DNA from: Paracoccaceae bacterium
GTDB taxonomy: Bacteria > Pseudomonadota > Alphaproteobacteria > Rhodobacterales > Rhodobacteraceae
Reading direction: 5' to 3'
NCBI GenBank assembly: GCA_016764835.1
Contig: JAESRD010000348.1
Span: 1-8,895 of the forward strand
DNA length: 8,895 bases
Of the stretch, positions 1 to 6,985 are shown piece by piece (position 1 is the stretch's first letter; each line of letters starts with the position of its first letter). The notes under the pieces are model-generated. The model saw only the letters and a list, made by a program, of their open reading frames with translations, was not told the DNA's origin and did not search any database. The position numbers were made by a program, and so were the translations under genes.

Positions 1-532
1 GCTCGCGCGGTGGCCGGCCGATAACGTCGCGCAGCTCGTCAAGCTCGATAAAGTTATCGGCTTGGCGGCGCAGCTCGTCCGCTATCATTGGTGGCTGTGA
101 GCGGATTGTGGAAACAACAGAAACCCGCACGCCTTTACGCTGAACTGATTCGATCAGCGGACGAAAATCACCATCGCCAGAGAACAGAACAATATGGTCC
201 ACATGCGGCGCCAATTCCATAGCATCGACCGTAAGCTCGATATCTATGTTGCCTTTGATCTTACGACGGCCTTGGCTGTCTGTATATTCTTTGGCGGTTT
301 TGGTAACCATGGTGAAACCGTTGTAATGCAACCAGTCAACCAAAGGTCGAATAGGCGAATATTCATCATTTTCAAGCAAAGCCGTATAGTAGAACGCACG
401 TAGAAGCTTGCCGCGACGCATAAATTCTTGCCGCAGTAATTTATAATCGATGTCGAAACCGAGCGACTTTGCAGCCGCATAGAGATTCGATCCATCGATG
501 AAGAGCGCTAAACGCTCATCACGATAAAACAT
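1..532 (-). CDS. NYN domain (LabA/DUF88-like) PIN-fold protein, 3' end cut by window
   Basis: Reading the minus strand from the ATG at 532-530 gives 177 uninterrupted codons that run off the left edge, so the C-terminus is missing. The sequence fits the NYN family (PIN-like fold, putative metal-dependent RNases, LabA/DUF88 group). FIDGSNL at residues 11-17 holds the first conserved Asp (D13) and Asn (N16). IKGNIDIELTVDAM at 92-105 carries D97 and D103. LFSGDGDF at 116-123 carries D120 and D122. Together these acidic residues would form the metal site. The start is supported by a GAAAGGG ribosome-binding site at 541-547 (minus strand), about eight bases upstream. The gene is divergent from folK. 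No signal peptide or membrane segment is visible in the part present, so it is probably cytoplasmic. RNase activity is inferred from the family; the substrate is unknown. Its base composition is visibly more AT-rich than rsh further right. Confidence 0.88.
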   Translation of the reverse strand, partial: MFYRDERLALFIDGSNLYAAAKSLGFDIDYKLLRQEFMRRGKLLRAFYYTALLENDEYSPIRPLVDWLHYNGFTMVTKTAKEYTDSQGRRKIKGNIDIELTVDAMELAPHVDHIVLFSGDGDFRPLIESVQRKGVRVSVVSTIRSQPPMIADELRRQADNFIELDELRDVIGRPPRE

Positions 533-620
533 TAACAATACCCTTTCGATCTAGCGCCGCCCTGTTCCGTGAGTGTTAATGGATAGGCGAAGCGCAACCG
601 CTATGTAAGGAATACGTGAC
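533..620. promoter_or_regulatory. divergent intergenic region between the NYN gene and folK
   Basis: These 88 bases separate two divergently read genes and so must hold the start signals for at least the NYN gene and probably folK. Visible are the NYN ribosome-binding site (541-547, minus strand) and the folK site AAGGA at 607-611, nine bases before its ATG. I could not find a convincing -35/-10 pair on either strand, so promoter positions remain open. Confidence 0.4.
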
Positions 621-1211
621 ATGTCGCAACCCCACTCGCAAGGAAATGTCGCTACGTCAGTATGGGTTGCCCTAGGGGCAAACAAACATTCGCCCCACGG
701 TAGCCCGGCTCAGACGATACAGGCTGCGGTTGAGGAAATAGCGCAATATTGCACGATTGCGCCGCAAATGAGCGCGTTTTACCGTACACCTGCCTTCCCC
801 GAAGGGGCGGGGCCAGACTACATTAACGCTGTTGTGAATTTTTCAACAAAAATTGGCGCCGTTTGTCTCATTGACCTTTTGTACAGGATAGAATTGAATT
901 TTGGCCGCGAACGAAATGGCCGATGGGCGTCTCGCACGCTTGATCTCGACCTGCTGTCGCACGGCGATTCGGTTCTGCCGAGTGCGGAGGGCTACACTTA
1001 TTGGCGCGATCTGCCGCTTGAGCGGCAAATGGTTGAGACACCTGAACAGTTGATATTGCCGCATCCGCGCATTCAAGACCGGGCTTTTGTGCTGGTCCCC
1101 CTCGCCGAAATCTCGCCCGATTGGCGCCACCCTGTCTCGGGCCTCAGCGCGGTTGCCCTGCGCGATGCTTTGCCCGCAGCTGAGCGGGCGCTGGTGGTGC
1201 AATTAGCTTAG
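621..1211 (+). CDS. folK: 2-amino-4-hydroxy-6-hydroxymethyldihydropteridine pyrophosphokinase (HPPK)
   Basis: FolK transfers pyrophosphate from ATP to 6-hydroxymethyl-7,8-dihydropterin, the step before dihydropteroate synthase in folate synthesis; it is a soluble enzyme. The 196-residue product shows VALGAN at 16-21, YRTPAF at 54-59, and the signature around 94-112 (FGRERNGRW then SRTLDLDLL). R96, R105, D108 and D110 match R82, R92, D95 and D97 of E. coli HPPK, the last two being Mg-binding. LILPHPR at 144-150 followed by RAFVLVPLAEI at 154-164 is the second conserved block. At 196 residues it is longer than the roughly 160 of E. coli. Much of the extra length lies at about 115-142, between the DLDLL and LILPHPR blocks, which I associate with Rhodobacteraceae FolK. 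The ATG at 621 has an AAGGA site at 607-611. No other folate gene is adjacent. It is separated from rpoZ by 148 bases and may be its own unit. Confidence 0.95.
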   Translation: MSQPHSQGNVATSVWVALGANKHSPHGSPAQTIQAAVEEIAQYCTIAPQMSAFYRTPAFPEGAGPDYINAVVNFSTKIGAVCLIDLLYRIELNFGRERNGRWASRTLDLDLLSHGDSVLPSAEGYTYWRDLPLERQMVETPEQLILPHPRIQDRAFVLVPLAEISPDWRHPVSGLSAVALRDALPAAERALVVQLA

Positions 1212-1255
1212 CCCGGTGGGGATGCGGCTAATCCGACCAGTTCTGGCAATAATGC

Positions 1256-1282
1256 TTGTCAATATCTATTGCGGGCTTTAGA
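1256..1282 (+). promoter_or_regulatory. possible sigma70-type promoter for rpoZ-rsh
   Basis: The 148-base gap upstream of rpoZ contains TTGTCA at 1256-1261, five of six matches to the -35 consensus TTGACA. A weak -10-like TTTAGA lies at 1277-1282, a spacing of 15, which is short; the alternative TAGAGA at 1279-1284 gives a spacing of 17 but is also poor. The location before the rpoZ-rsh pair is sensible. The -10 match is weak, so this is only a candidate. Confidence 0.25.
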
Positions 1283-1347
1283 GAGGCAGCTTCCATTCAG
1301 CCCTTAGGGCGGCTCTCGGCTGTCTTACCCTGAATATGCTTATTCCT

Positions 1348-1352
1348 GAGGA
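1348..1352 (+). promoter_or_regulatory. ribosome-binding site that decides the rpoZ start
   Basis: GAGGA at 1348-1352 lies seven bases before the ATG at 1360. A longer reading from ATG 1336 would place this site inside the gene and add eight residues not expected in omega proteins. The site and the family N-terminus (MARVTVEDC) agree on 1360. Confidence 0.7.
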
Positions 1353-1359
1353 TTTGCCC

Positions 1360-1713
1360 ATGGCTCGCGTTACCGTTGAAGACTGCGTCGACAAGGTTCC
1401 AAACCGTTTTGAGCTGGTAATGCTTGCCTCTCATCGCGCCCGTGAGATCACGGCCGGTAGCGAGCTGACTGTTCCACGCGACAATGACAAGAACCCCGTT
1501 GTTGCTTTGCGCGAAATCGCCGAAGAAACTCAAGGCGCTGATGATTTGCGCGAGCGAATGATTGAGGCCAATCAGACCCAGATTGAGATCGATATGCCTG
1601 AGGAAGATTCGATGGCTCTGCTCATGGGGGCCGACCAAGACCGCCCTGCTAAAGACGACATGTCTGAAGAGCGGCTTTTGCGCGAATTGATGGAAGCGCA
1701 GGGACAGCGCTAA
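1360..1713 (+). CDS. rpoZ: DNA-directed RNA polymerase omega subunit
   Basis: Omega is the small RNA polymerase subunit that chaperones and stabilises beta-prime and, in E. coli, forms part of one ppGpp-binding site on the enzyme. The product from ATG 1360 is 117 residues. The conserved core is visible: MARVTVEDC at 1-9, [16 protein letters not shown] at 15-30 and [16 protein letters not shown] at 41-56. After the core there is an acidic, Glu/Asp-rich tail (about 78-117), longer than in the 91-residue E. coli protein but usual for alphaproteobacteria. An in-frame ATG at 1336 exists, but the GAGGA site at 1348-1352 and the family N-terminus favour 1360. It is followed by rsh after 34 bases, the conserved rpoZ-spoT pairing, so the two are very likely cotranscribed. 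Confidence 0.96.
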   Translation: MARVTVEDCVDKVPNRFELVMLASHRAREITAGSELTVPRDNDKNPVVALREIAEETQGADDLRERMIEANQTQIEIDMPEEDSMALLMGADQDRPAKDDMSEERLLRELMEAQGQR

Positions 1714-1747
1714 GGCGCAGACTGCAATAAACAGCGAGGTTGGCCGA

Positions 1748-3892
1748 ATGTCGGCCGATGACGAGCTTCTCAAACTTTCAGCACAGCTGACCACACTGGT
1801 CCGGGCCTATAACCCCGGATCGGATAGTGTGACTATTGCTGCGGCCTTTGACTATGGCTTTGCCAAACATGATGGGCAAATGCGCCAGTCTGGCGAGCCG
1901 TATTTCACTCATCCTGTTGCCGTGGCCATGATCCTTGCTGGCCAGCAGATGGATGATGGCACGATCATCACCGCATTGTTGCATGATACAATCGAAGACA
2001 CTGATGCCTCCTATAGCGAGGTTGAAGAGCTGTTTGGCCGTGAGATTGCCGACTTGGTTGACGGTGTGACCAAGCTGACCAACCTACAGCTGTCATCGAC
2101 CCAGACCCAACAGGCCGAGAACTTTCGTAAATTGTTCATGGCCACCAGCCGTGATCTGCGGGTGACGCTGGTCAAGCTGGCTGACCGGCTGCATAATATG
2201 CGTACGATCAAAAGCATGCGCGAAGAGCGCCAGGCGCATAAAGCCCATGAAACCATGGAGATCTATGCGCCGCTTGCGGGCCGTATGGGCATGCAATGGA
2301 TGCGCGAAGAGTTAGAAGATCTGGCTTTCAAAGTGCTCAACCCTGATGCGCGCTCGTCTATCATGCGCCGTTTCGTGACACTTCAGCGCGAGACCGGCGA
2401 TGTGATTGAGAAGATCACCGCTGATATGATGATCGAACTTGATAATGCTAAGATCGAGGCCGAGGTGCTTGGCCGCGCCAAAAAACCCTATTCGATCTGG
2501 CGCAAGATGCAGGAAAAAGAGCAGGGGTTCTCTCGGCTCTCGGACATTTATGGTTTCCGTGTCATCACCGCCAATGAGGCCGATTGCTACCGCGTGCTTG
2601 GCACGATCCACGCCCGCGGGACAGCGGTGCCGGGGCGGTTCAAAGATTACATATCTCAGCCAAAATCAAACGGTTATCGGTCGATCCACACCACGGTGTC
2701 GGGCCGTGATGGTAAGCGAGTTGAGGTGCAAATCCGCACCCGTGAGATGCACGAAGTCGCTGAGACCGGGGTGGCGGCGCATTGGTCCTACCGCGACGGC
2801 CAGCGGGTTGAAAACCGCTTTGCCGTGGACCCTGTGCGCTGGATATCGGCGCTGACCGAGCGGTTTGATGATGAGCATGACCATGATGAGTTTCTCGAAG
2901 CAGTGAAGTTAGAGATGTATCAAGATCAGGTGTTCTGCTTCACGCCCAAGGGCGAGGTGATCAAGCTGCCGCGCGGGGCGACGCCGATTGACTTTGCCTA
3001 TGCCATTCACACCCGGATCGGCCATGCCTGCGTTGGCGCCAAGGTTGACGGGCTGCGCGTGCCGCTTTGGACCCGGCTGAAAAACGGCCAGTCGGTTGAG
3101 GTGATGACAGCCGAGGGCCAGACACCGCAGGCCAGCTGGGTTGATATCGCCGTGACCGGCCGGGCCAAAACCGCGATCAGGCGGGCGCTGCGCGACGCTG
3201 ACAGAGGTCGGTTTATTAAGCTGGGCAAAGAGCTGGCGCGGGTGGCCTTTGAAAACCACGGCCGCAAAGCCACCGACAAGGCGCTCAAAACCGCCGCCAA
3301 AGAACTGGGGCTTGAAGACAGCGACGAGATGCTGGCCCGGCTGGGCGCTGCCGAGATCAATGCCCGCCAAGTTGTGCGCGCCATCTACCCCGATTTGACG
3401 CCCAGCAGCGGCACTGAAGTCGCACCCAACCGCGCCGTTGTCGGCCTTGGCGTTGATGTGACCCATAGCCGTGCGCCCTGCTGCCGTCCGCTGCCCGGCG
3501 AGCGGATTATTGGCATCACCTTTCGCGGCAAAGGCGTGCAGGTGCATGCGATTGATTGCGCCGCCCTGGCCGATTTTGAAGAACAGCCAGACCGTTGGAT
3601 TGACCTGCATTGGCAGGCGGGCACCCATCCGGCCAGCAATGACGTGGCGCTAGACCTGACCATTAGCAATGATGCCGGGGTTTTGGGGCGGATCTGCACG
3701 TTGGTTGGCGAACAATCGGCCAATATCTCGAACCTGACATTCATTGACCGCAAACCTGATTACTACCGGCTCATCGTCGATGTTGAGCTGCGCGATGTTG
3801 AGCATTTGCACCGGGTGATGACCGCGCTTGAAGCCGAGAGCAATGTCTCGTCTATTGCGCGGCGGCAAGGTCCGCATCTGGGCCGTCGGTAA
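1748..3892 (+). CDS. rsh: bifunctional (p)ppGpp synthetase/hydrolase, RelA/SpoT homologue
   Basis: This enzyme makes pppGpp/ppGpp from ATP and GTP/GDP during starvation and also hydrolyses it. It is 714 residues, the usual full length. Domains in order: HD hydrolase, about 20-180, with FTHP (H55), LLHDTIED (H79, D80) and ADRLHNM (D146) intact; synthetase, about 240-350, with GRAKKPYSIWRKM at 242-254, SDIYGFRV at 265-272, Y310 of SNGYRSIHTT, and EVQIRT (E326); TGS at about 393-453; a helical region; a zinc-finger/CC motif with H573, C578, C579 and C604; and a C-terminal ACT domain at about 633-705. The RFKD motif at 297-300 is the version associated with bifunctional enzymes rather than the acidic one of synthetase-only RelA. 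Both active sites look competent. A GCGAGG site at 1734-1739 precedes the ATG by eight bases. As in most alphaproteobacteria this could be the only long RSH, which the window alone cannot show. Confidence 0.97.
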   Translation: MSADDELLKLSAQLTTLVRAYNPGSDSVTIAAAFDYGFAKHDGQMRQSGEPYFTHPVAVAMILAGQQMDDGTIITALLHDTIEDTDASYSEVEELFGREIADLVDGVTKLTNLQLSSTQTQQAENFRKLFMATSRDLRVTLVKLADRLHNMRTIKSMREERQAHKAHETMEIYAPLAGRMGMQWMREELEDLAFKVLNPDARSSIMRRFVTLQRETGDVIEKITADMMIELDNAKIEAEVLGRAKKPYSIWRKMQEKEQGFSRLSDIYGFRVITANEADCYRVLGTIHARGTAVPGRFKDYISQPKSNGYRSIHTTVSGRDGKRVEVQIRTREMHEVAETGVAAHWSYRDGQRVENRFAVDPVRWISALTERFDDEHDHDEFLEAVKLEMYQDQVFCFTPKGEVIKLPRGATPIDFAYAIHTRIGHACVGAKVDGLRVPLWTRLKNGQSVEVMTAEGQTPQASWVDIAVTGRAKTAIRRALRDADRGRFIKLGKELARVAFENHGRKATDKALKTAAKELGLEDSDEMLARLGAAEINARQVVRAIYPDLTPSSGTEVAPNRAVVGLGVDVTHSRAPCCRPLPGERIIGITFRGKGVQVHAIDCAALADFEEQPDRWIDLHWQAGTHPASNDVALDLTISNDAGVLGRICTLVGEQSANISNLTFIDRKPDYYRLIVDVELRDVEHLHRVMTALEAESNVSSIARRQGPHLGRR

Positions 3893-3901
3893 AGGGTGTG
3901 A

Positions 3902-3910
3902 GGGGGAGGG
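3902..3910 (+). promoter_or_regulatory. G-rich ribosome-binding site supporting a TTG start
   Basis: GGGGGAGGG at 3902-3910 lies six bases before the TTG at 3917. An in-frame TGA at 3911-3913 excludes any start further upstream in that frame, so this site and the TTG fix the start of the DUF2062 gene. Confidence 0.7.
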
Positions 3911-3916
3911 TGAGCA

Positions 3917-4561
3917 TTGTTCAAACGGCGTGAAAAACGGTCATTCATCCAAAAAACCTTTGAGGCGCTGTGGCCACGTGGCGGCTGGGGCCGGGCGTTT
4001 GAATATGTCAAACACCGGGTCCGCCGCCTGCCTGATTCGCCAGAGAAAATATCGCGCGGTATTTGGGCCGGCGTTGTCGCAAGCTGGACACCGTTTTACG
4101 GATTTCACTTCTTTATAGCGATGGGTCTGGCCAAAGCCATGCGCGGCAATATATTTGCGGCCCTTGTTGGCACTTTCTTTGGCAATCCGCTTACCTATCT
4201 GCCGGTGGCTGCCGTGTCGCTCAAGCTGGGGCATTACATGCTGGGCACGCGGCCGCAGCACGGCATTTTAGATTCGCTAGGGGCCAAGTTTGCTGGGGCT
4301 GCGCGCGATCTGCTGCATAATTTCAAAGCCATGTTTACGCCCGAGACCGCTGATTGGCACCGGCTGGGGCTGTTTTTCGATGAGGTCTTTCGGCCTTACT
4401 TTGTTGGCGGTATCATCCCCGGAATTATCTGTGCGACGGCGGTTTATTATATATGTGTGCCGCTGATCCGCGTATATCAAAACCGTCGCCGCAAGGCGCT
4501 AAGAGCCCGGCTGGCCCAGCTTGGTAAGCCCAGTCCAGACCAGCAGGGCCGCGGCGATTGA
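3917..4561 (+). CDS. DUF2062 family inner-membrane protein, TTG start
   Basis: The 214-residue product has the DUF2062 pattern: a basic N-terminus (FKRREKR), then WPRGGWGRAFEYVKHRVRRL at 19-38, RGIWAGVVASWTPFYGFH at 47-64, and GNIFAALVGTFFGNPLTYLP at 77-96. The conserved FFGNPLT lies at 87-93. Likely membrane segments are about 49-72, 78-104 and 163-186, with a basic C-terminal tail after 187, so it should sit in the inner membrane. The function of DUF2062 is not established; I make no functional claim. The start must be TTG at 3917: an in-frame TGA precedes it at 3911-3913 and the next in-frame Met is residue 69, inside the domain. The gene lies 24 bases after rsh and 18 bases before pdxJ, so it is probably part of the same transcript. 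Confidence 0.88.
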   Translation: MFKRREKRSFIQKTFEALWPRGGWGRAFEYVKHRVRRLPDSPEKISRGIWAGVVASWTPFYGFHFFIAMGLAKAMRGNIFAALVGTFFGNPLTYLPVAAVSLKLGHYMLGTRPQHGILDSLGAKFAGAARDLLHNFKAMFTPETADWHRLGLFFDEVFRPYFVGGIIPGIICATAVYYICVPLIRVYQNRRRKALRARLAQLGKPSPDQQGRGD

Positions 4562-4579
4562 CCGGGCAGAGGAGTTGCT

Positions 4580-5314
4580 ATGTCGTTGAGATTAGGTGTT
4601 AATATTGACCATGTCGCCACTGTACGCAATGCGCGTGGCTCGGCATATCCTGACCCTGTGCGCGCGGCTCTGATGGCCGAGGCCGCTGGTGCTGATGGTA
4701 TAACTGCGCATTTGCGCGAAGACCGCCGCCATATCTCAGACGCTGATATTGAGGGGCTGATGTCTGCGCTGAATGGCCCGCTCAACTTTGAGATGGCGGC
4801 AACACCAGAGATGCAGCAGCTGGCTTTGCGCCACCGGCCACATGCCGTGTGTCTGGTGCCCGAAAAACGCGAAGAGCGGACCACCGAAGGCGGGCTGGAA
4901 GTGGCGCGCGAAGAAAACGCGCTGGCGCATTTCATTGCCCCTCTGCGCGAGGCGGGCTGTCGGGTGTCGATCTTTATTGCCGCTGACCAGCGCCAGATAG
5001 AGGCCGCGCACCGGATTGGGGCGCAGGTGATAGAGCTGCATACCGGCGCTTATTGCGATGCGTTTCACGAGGGCCGGTTTGAGGCCCGCGACGCTGAGTT
5101 GTTGCGCTTACAGCAGATGGCCGCCTTTGCCGCTGATCTCGGGCTTGAGGTTCATGCCGGTCACGGGCTGACCTTTGAGACCGTCACGCCGATTGCCGCA
5201 ATCCCACAAGTGATCGAGCTGAATATTGGGCATTTCATTATTGGCGAAGCAATTTTTCGCGGGCTGGAGCCAGCGATTGCCGAGATGCGCCGGTTGATGG
5301 ATGCGGCGCGATGA
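4580..5314 (+). CDS. pdxJ: pyridoxine 5'-phosphate synthase
   Basis: PdxJ condenses 3-amino-2-oxopropyl phosphate with 1-deoxy-D-xylulose 5-phosphate to give pyridoxine 5'-phosphate, the ring-closing step of DXP-dependent vitamin B6 synthesis. It is a cytoplasmic TIM-barrel enzyme. The 244-residue product is full length. Visible family motifs are [14 protein letters not shown] at 7-20, [14 protein letters not shown] at 39-52, NFEMAAT at 69-75, and VHAGHGLT at 191-198, with [14 protein letters not shown] at 213-226 in the phosphate-binding region. H44, E71 and H195 correspond to the catalytic residues H45, E72 and H193 of the E. coli enzyme. A strong AGAGGAG site at 4568-4574 precedes the ATG by five bases. 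The last codons overlap the next gene by four bases (ATGA), which suggests translational coupling. PdxJ next to AcpS is a widespread proteobacterial pairing. Confidence 0.97.
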   Translation: MSLRLGVNIDHVATVRNARGSAYPDPVRAALMAEAAGADGITAHLREDRRHISDADIEGLMSALNGPLNFEMAATPEMQQLALRHRPHAVCLVPEKREERTTEGGLEVAREENALAHFIAPLREAGCRVSIFIAADQRQIEAAHRIGAQVIELHTGAYCDAFHEGRFEARDAELLRLQQMAAFAADLGLEVHAGHGLTFETVTPIAAIPQVIELNIGHFIIGEAIFRGLEPAIAEMRRLMDAAR

Positions 5315-5628
5315 TCGAGCATATTGTCATGTGCAAGCTAAAGCCGGGCCATGCCGCGGCTGAGCTGGGCGCGGTCATGGCGGGCTTGACGGCGCTGGTC
5401 GGCGAGGTTGCCGGGTTTGAGAGCTTCAGCCACGGGCAAAATATTGATCTTGAAGGTAAATCGGCCGATGTTCACTATGGTTTCATAGGCCGGTTCGCCA
5501 CGCAAAGCGCGTTGGAGACTTATGCAACTTACCCGGCTCATGTGGCGTTGGGCGCCCGGCTTGTCGCGCTTTGCGAAGGCGGCGGCGCCGGGATTGTGGT
5601 TTATGATCTGAAAGTTGACGCCAAATGA
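5311..5628 (+). CDS. Dabb family (stress-responsive alpha/beta barrel) small protein
   Basis: The 105-residue product matches the Dabb/ferredoxin-like dimeric alpha-beta barrel pattern. It has a first strand [12 protein letters not shown] at 2-13, a helix rich in Ala/Leu at about 17-33, [11 protein letters not shown] at 36-46, a strand around [12 protein letters not shown] at 53-64, a helix starting [19 protein letters not shown] at 69-87, and a final strand GIVVYDLKV at 94-102. The helix with YPAH near a final beta strand is typical of Dabb proteins. Members are diverse and no function can be assigned here. It is probably cytoplasmic and a homodimer by family analogy. It overlaps pdxJ by ATGA at its 5' end and acpS by ATGA at its 3' end, so it is tightly coupled to both. 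No strong ribosome-binding site is visible, consistent with coupling. Confidence 0.85.
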   Translation: MIEHIVMCKLKPGHAAAELGAVMAGLTALVGEVAGFESFSHGQNIDLEGKSADVHYGFIGRFATQSALETYATYPAHVALGARLVALCEGGGAGIVVYDLKVDAK

Positions 5629-6026
5629 TCCTCGGTATCGGCACCGATCTGGCCAATATTGAGCGGATTGAGGGCGTGCTGACCCGCTTTGGCGACCGTT
5701 TTCGCAACCGCGTGTTTAGCGACGGTGAGCAGGCCAAGGCCGAGCGGCGCAAAGACACGGCAGGCACCTATGCCAAACGCTGGGCGGCCAAAGAAGCCTG
5801 TTCCAAGGCGTTGGGCACCGGGCTGCGCATGGGTATTTCTTGGAAAGACATGACCGTGAGCAACCTACCAACTGGGCAGCCGATTATGGAAGTAACCGGC
5901 TGGGCCAAAGAGCGGCTTGAAACGATGACGCCAGCGGGCCACCGCGCGGTCATTCATGTGACGCTGACAGATGACCACCCTTGGGCGCAAGCCTTTGTGG
6001 TTATCGAAGCAATACCGGTGGAATAG
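5625..6026 (+). CDS. acpS: holo-[acyl-carrier-protein] synthase
   Basis: AcpS moves the 4'-phosphopantetheine arm of CoA onto the conserved serine of acyl carrier protein, activating it for fatty acid synthesis. The product is 133 residues, the usual size. It begins [15 protein letters not shown] (2-16), with D8 matching the Mg-binding D9 of E. coli AcpS. The second signature, [18 protein letters not shown] (49-66), carries E57, matching E58. A strand-rich C-terminus ([12 protein letters not shown], 106-117) ends in AFVVIEA. The enzyme acts as a trimer in the cytoplasm by family knowledge. The ATG lies in the ATGA overlap with the preceding Dabb gene. A short stem-loop follows the stop codon. 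Confidence 0.96.
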   Translation: MILGIGTDLANIERIEGVLTRFGDRFRNRVFSDGEQAKAERRKDTAGTYAKRWAAKEACSKALGTGLRMGISWKDMTVSNLPTGQPIMEVTGWAKERLETMTPAGHRAVIHVTLTDDHPWAQAFVVIEAIPVE

Positions 6027-6027
6027 C

Positions 6028-6041
6028 CCCGTATTTACGGG
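6028..6041 (+). other. short stem-loop just after acpS
   Basis: CCCGT at 6028-6032 and ACGGG at 6037-6041 pair perfectly around an ATTT loop, beginning one base after the acpS stop codon. No T-run follows (the next bases are CCAAAAC), so it does not look like a classical intrinsic terminator. It could be a 3'-end or pause structure, or chance. Confidence 0.3.
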
Positions 6042-6072
6042 CCAAAACGCGGCAGAGATGCTGCTTCAAACC

Positions 6073-6101
6073 TTGACTTAACCGGCATCGCTGCGCATGT
6101 A
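6073..6101 (+). promoter_or_regulatory. possible promoter upstream of lepB
   Basis: In the 102-base gap between acpS and lepB, TTGACT at 6073-6078 matches the -35 consensus at five of six bases. At a spacing of 17 the -10 would be CATGTA at 6096-6101, a poor match. The gap itself, the largest in the right half, suggests that lepB-rnc-era has its own start signal. A GGGA ribosome-binding site lies at 6118-6121, seven bases before the lepB ATG. Confidence 0.3.
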
Positions 6102-6128
6102 GCCACAAAGCATTAATGGGAAATCAAA

Positions 6129-6977
6129 ATGTCAGACACGGCAGAAAAAGCAGGCTTTGCTGCGGGTATCATTGAAACGGTCAAGACCGTTGTCTATGCG
6201 CTGCTTATCGCTGGCATCTTTCGGACGCTGTTCTTTCAGCCGTTTTGGATCCCTACAGGGTCTATGAAAGACACGCTGCTGATTGGTGATTTCCTCTTTG
6301 TTAACAAATGGGCTTACGGTTATTCCTATGCCTCTTGCCCCTCAATCCGCATCCCACGTTTGGGCATTGATATTGACGCCGAAGATTTTTGTGGCGCGTT
6401 GCAGCGTGGCGACGGGCGGCTCTTGGGCCATGAGCCTGAGCGCGGCGATGTTGTGGTGTTTCGTCACCCTGTGACCGGGACCGACTATATTAAGCGCCTG
6501 ATCGGCCTGCCGGGTGACCGTATTCAAATGATCGACGGCGTGGTGCAGATTAACGGCGTCGCGGTTGAAATCGAAGACGGCGGCATTTTTACCGAGCCGT
6601 CTGGCCCGCAAGGGCCGCAAGGGTCACGCCCGCGCTGTTCAAATAATACCGGCGGTGCTGTTGGTGTTGACTGTCACAAGACCCGCAGTTTTGAGACTTT
6701 GCCCAACGGTGTGCGCCATTCGATCTTGGATATTGGCCCACAAAGCTCTGACAATACCGGCGTGTTTACCGTGCCAGAGGGCGAATACTTCTTCATGGGT
6801 GATAACCGTGACAACTCGCTCGATAGCCGGTTTTTGCAAACCAGCAATGGCGTCGGCTTTGTCCCCTTTGCCGATATTGTCGGCCGGGCTGACCGGATCA
6901 TGTTCTCGTCGGCTGGTGGCTCTATGCTGGCCTTCTGGACATGGCGCAGCGACCGTTTCTTTAAAGCGGTCGAGTAA
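6129..6977 (+). CDS. lepB: signal peptidase I (S26A)
   Basis: LepB cleaves signal peptides from exported proteins at the periplasmic face of the inner membrane, using a Ser-Lys dyad. The 282-residue product has one membrane segment (about 19-38) after a short cytoplasmic N-terminus. The catalytic boxes follow: IPTGSMKDTLLIGD at 41-54 with nucleophile S45, DYIKRLIGLPGD at 119-130 with general base K122, and FFMGDNRDNSLDSR at 221-234 with S230. These match S90, K145 and S278 of E. coli LepB. T43 sits at the oxyanion-hole position (S88 in E. coli). Two cysteine pairs lie in periplasmic loops: C70/C88 in an insertion at about 60-106, and C170/C182 in a second loop. The latter also contains a short GPQGPQG repeat (159-165). 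It is a complete, canonical enzyme. An eight-base gap separates it from its diverged paralogue, and rnc and era follow, the conserved lepB-rnc-era order. Confidence 0.96.
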   Translation: MSDTAEKAGFAAGIIETVKTVVYALLIAGIFRTLFFQPFWIPTGSMKDTLLIGDFLFVNKWAYGYSYASCPSIRIPRLGIDIDAEDFCGALQRGDGRLLGHEPERGDVVVFRHPVTGTDYIKRLIGLPGDRIQMIDGVVQINGVAVEIEDGGIFTEPSGPQGPQGSRPRCSNNTGGAVGVDCHKTRSFETLPNGVRHSILDIGPQSSDNTGVFTVPEGEYFFMGDNRDNSLDSRFLQTSNGVGFVPFADIVGRADRIMFSSAGGSMLAFWTWRSDRFFKAVE

Positions 6978-6985
6978 GTGCTGTA

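Noticed and set aside
1208..1231. Inverted repeat TTAGCC/GGCTAA overlapping the folK stop codon, as a possible terminator
   Set aside because: The stem is only 6 bp with a 12-base loop and no T-run follows, so it does not support a terminator call.
1336..1359. Earlier ATG giving rpoZ eight more residues
   Set aside because: The ribosome-binding site at 1348-1352 and the conserved omega N-terminus both place the start at 1360.
2439..2855. 138-codon plus-strand frame inside rsh
   Set aside because: It is an out-of-frame reading of the synthetase domain, whose catalytic motifs are all in the rsh frame.
2909..3628. 239-codon open frame on the minus strand
   Set aside because: It lies wholly inside rsh, on the opposite strand, where a GC-rich coding gene naturally leaves the antisense frame open. 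Its translation shows no recognisable family, while the rsh frame has clear TGS and zinc-finger motifs.
6603..6623. GPQGPQG repeat in LepB, as a collagen-like element
   Set aside because: Only two short repeat units in a periplasmic loop; too little to call a repeat feature.
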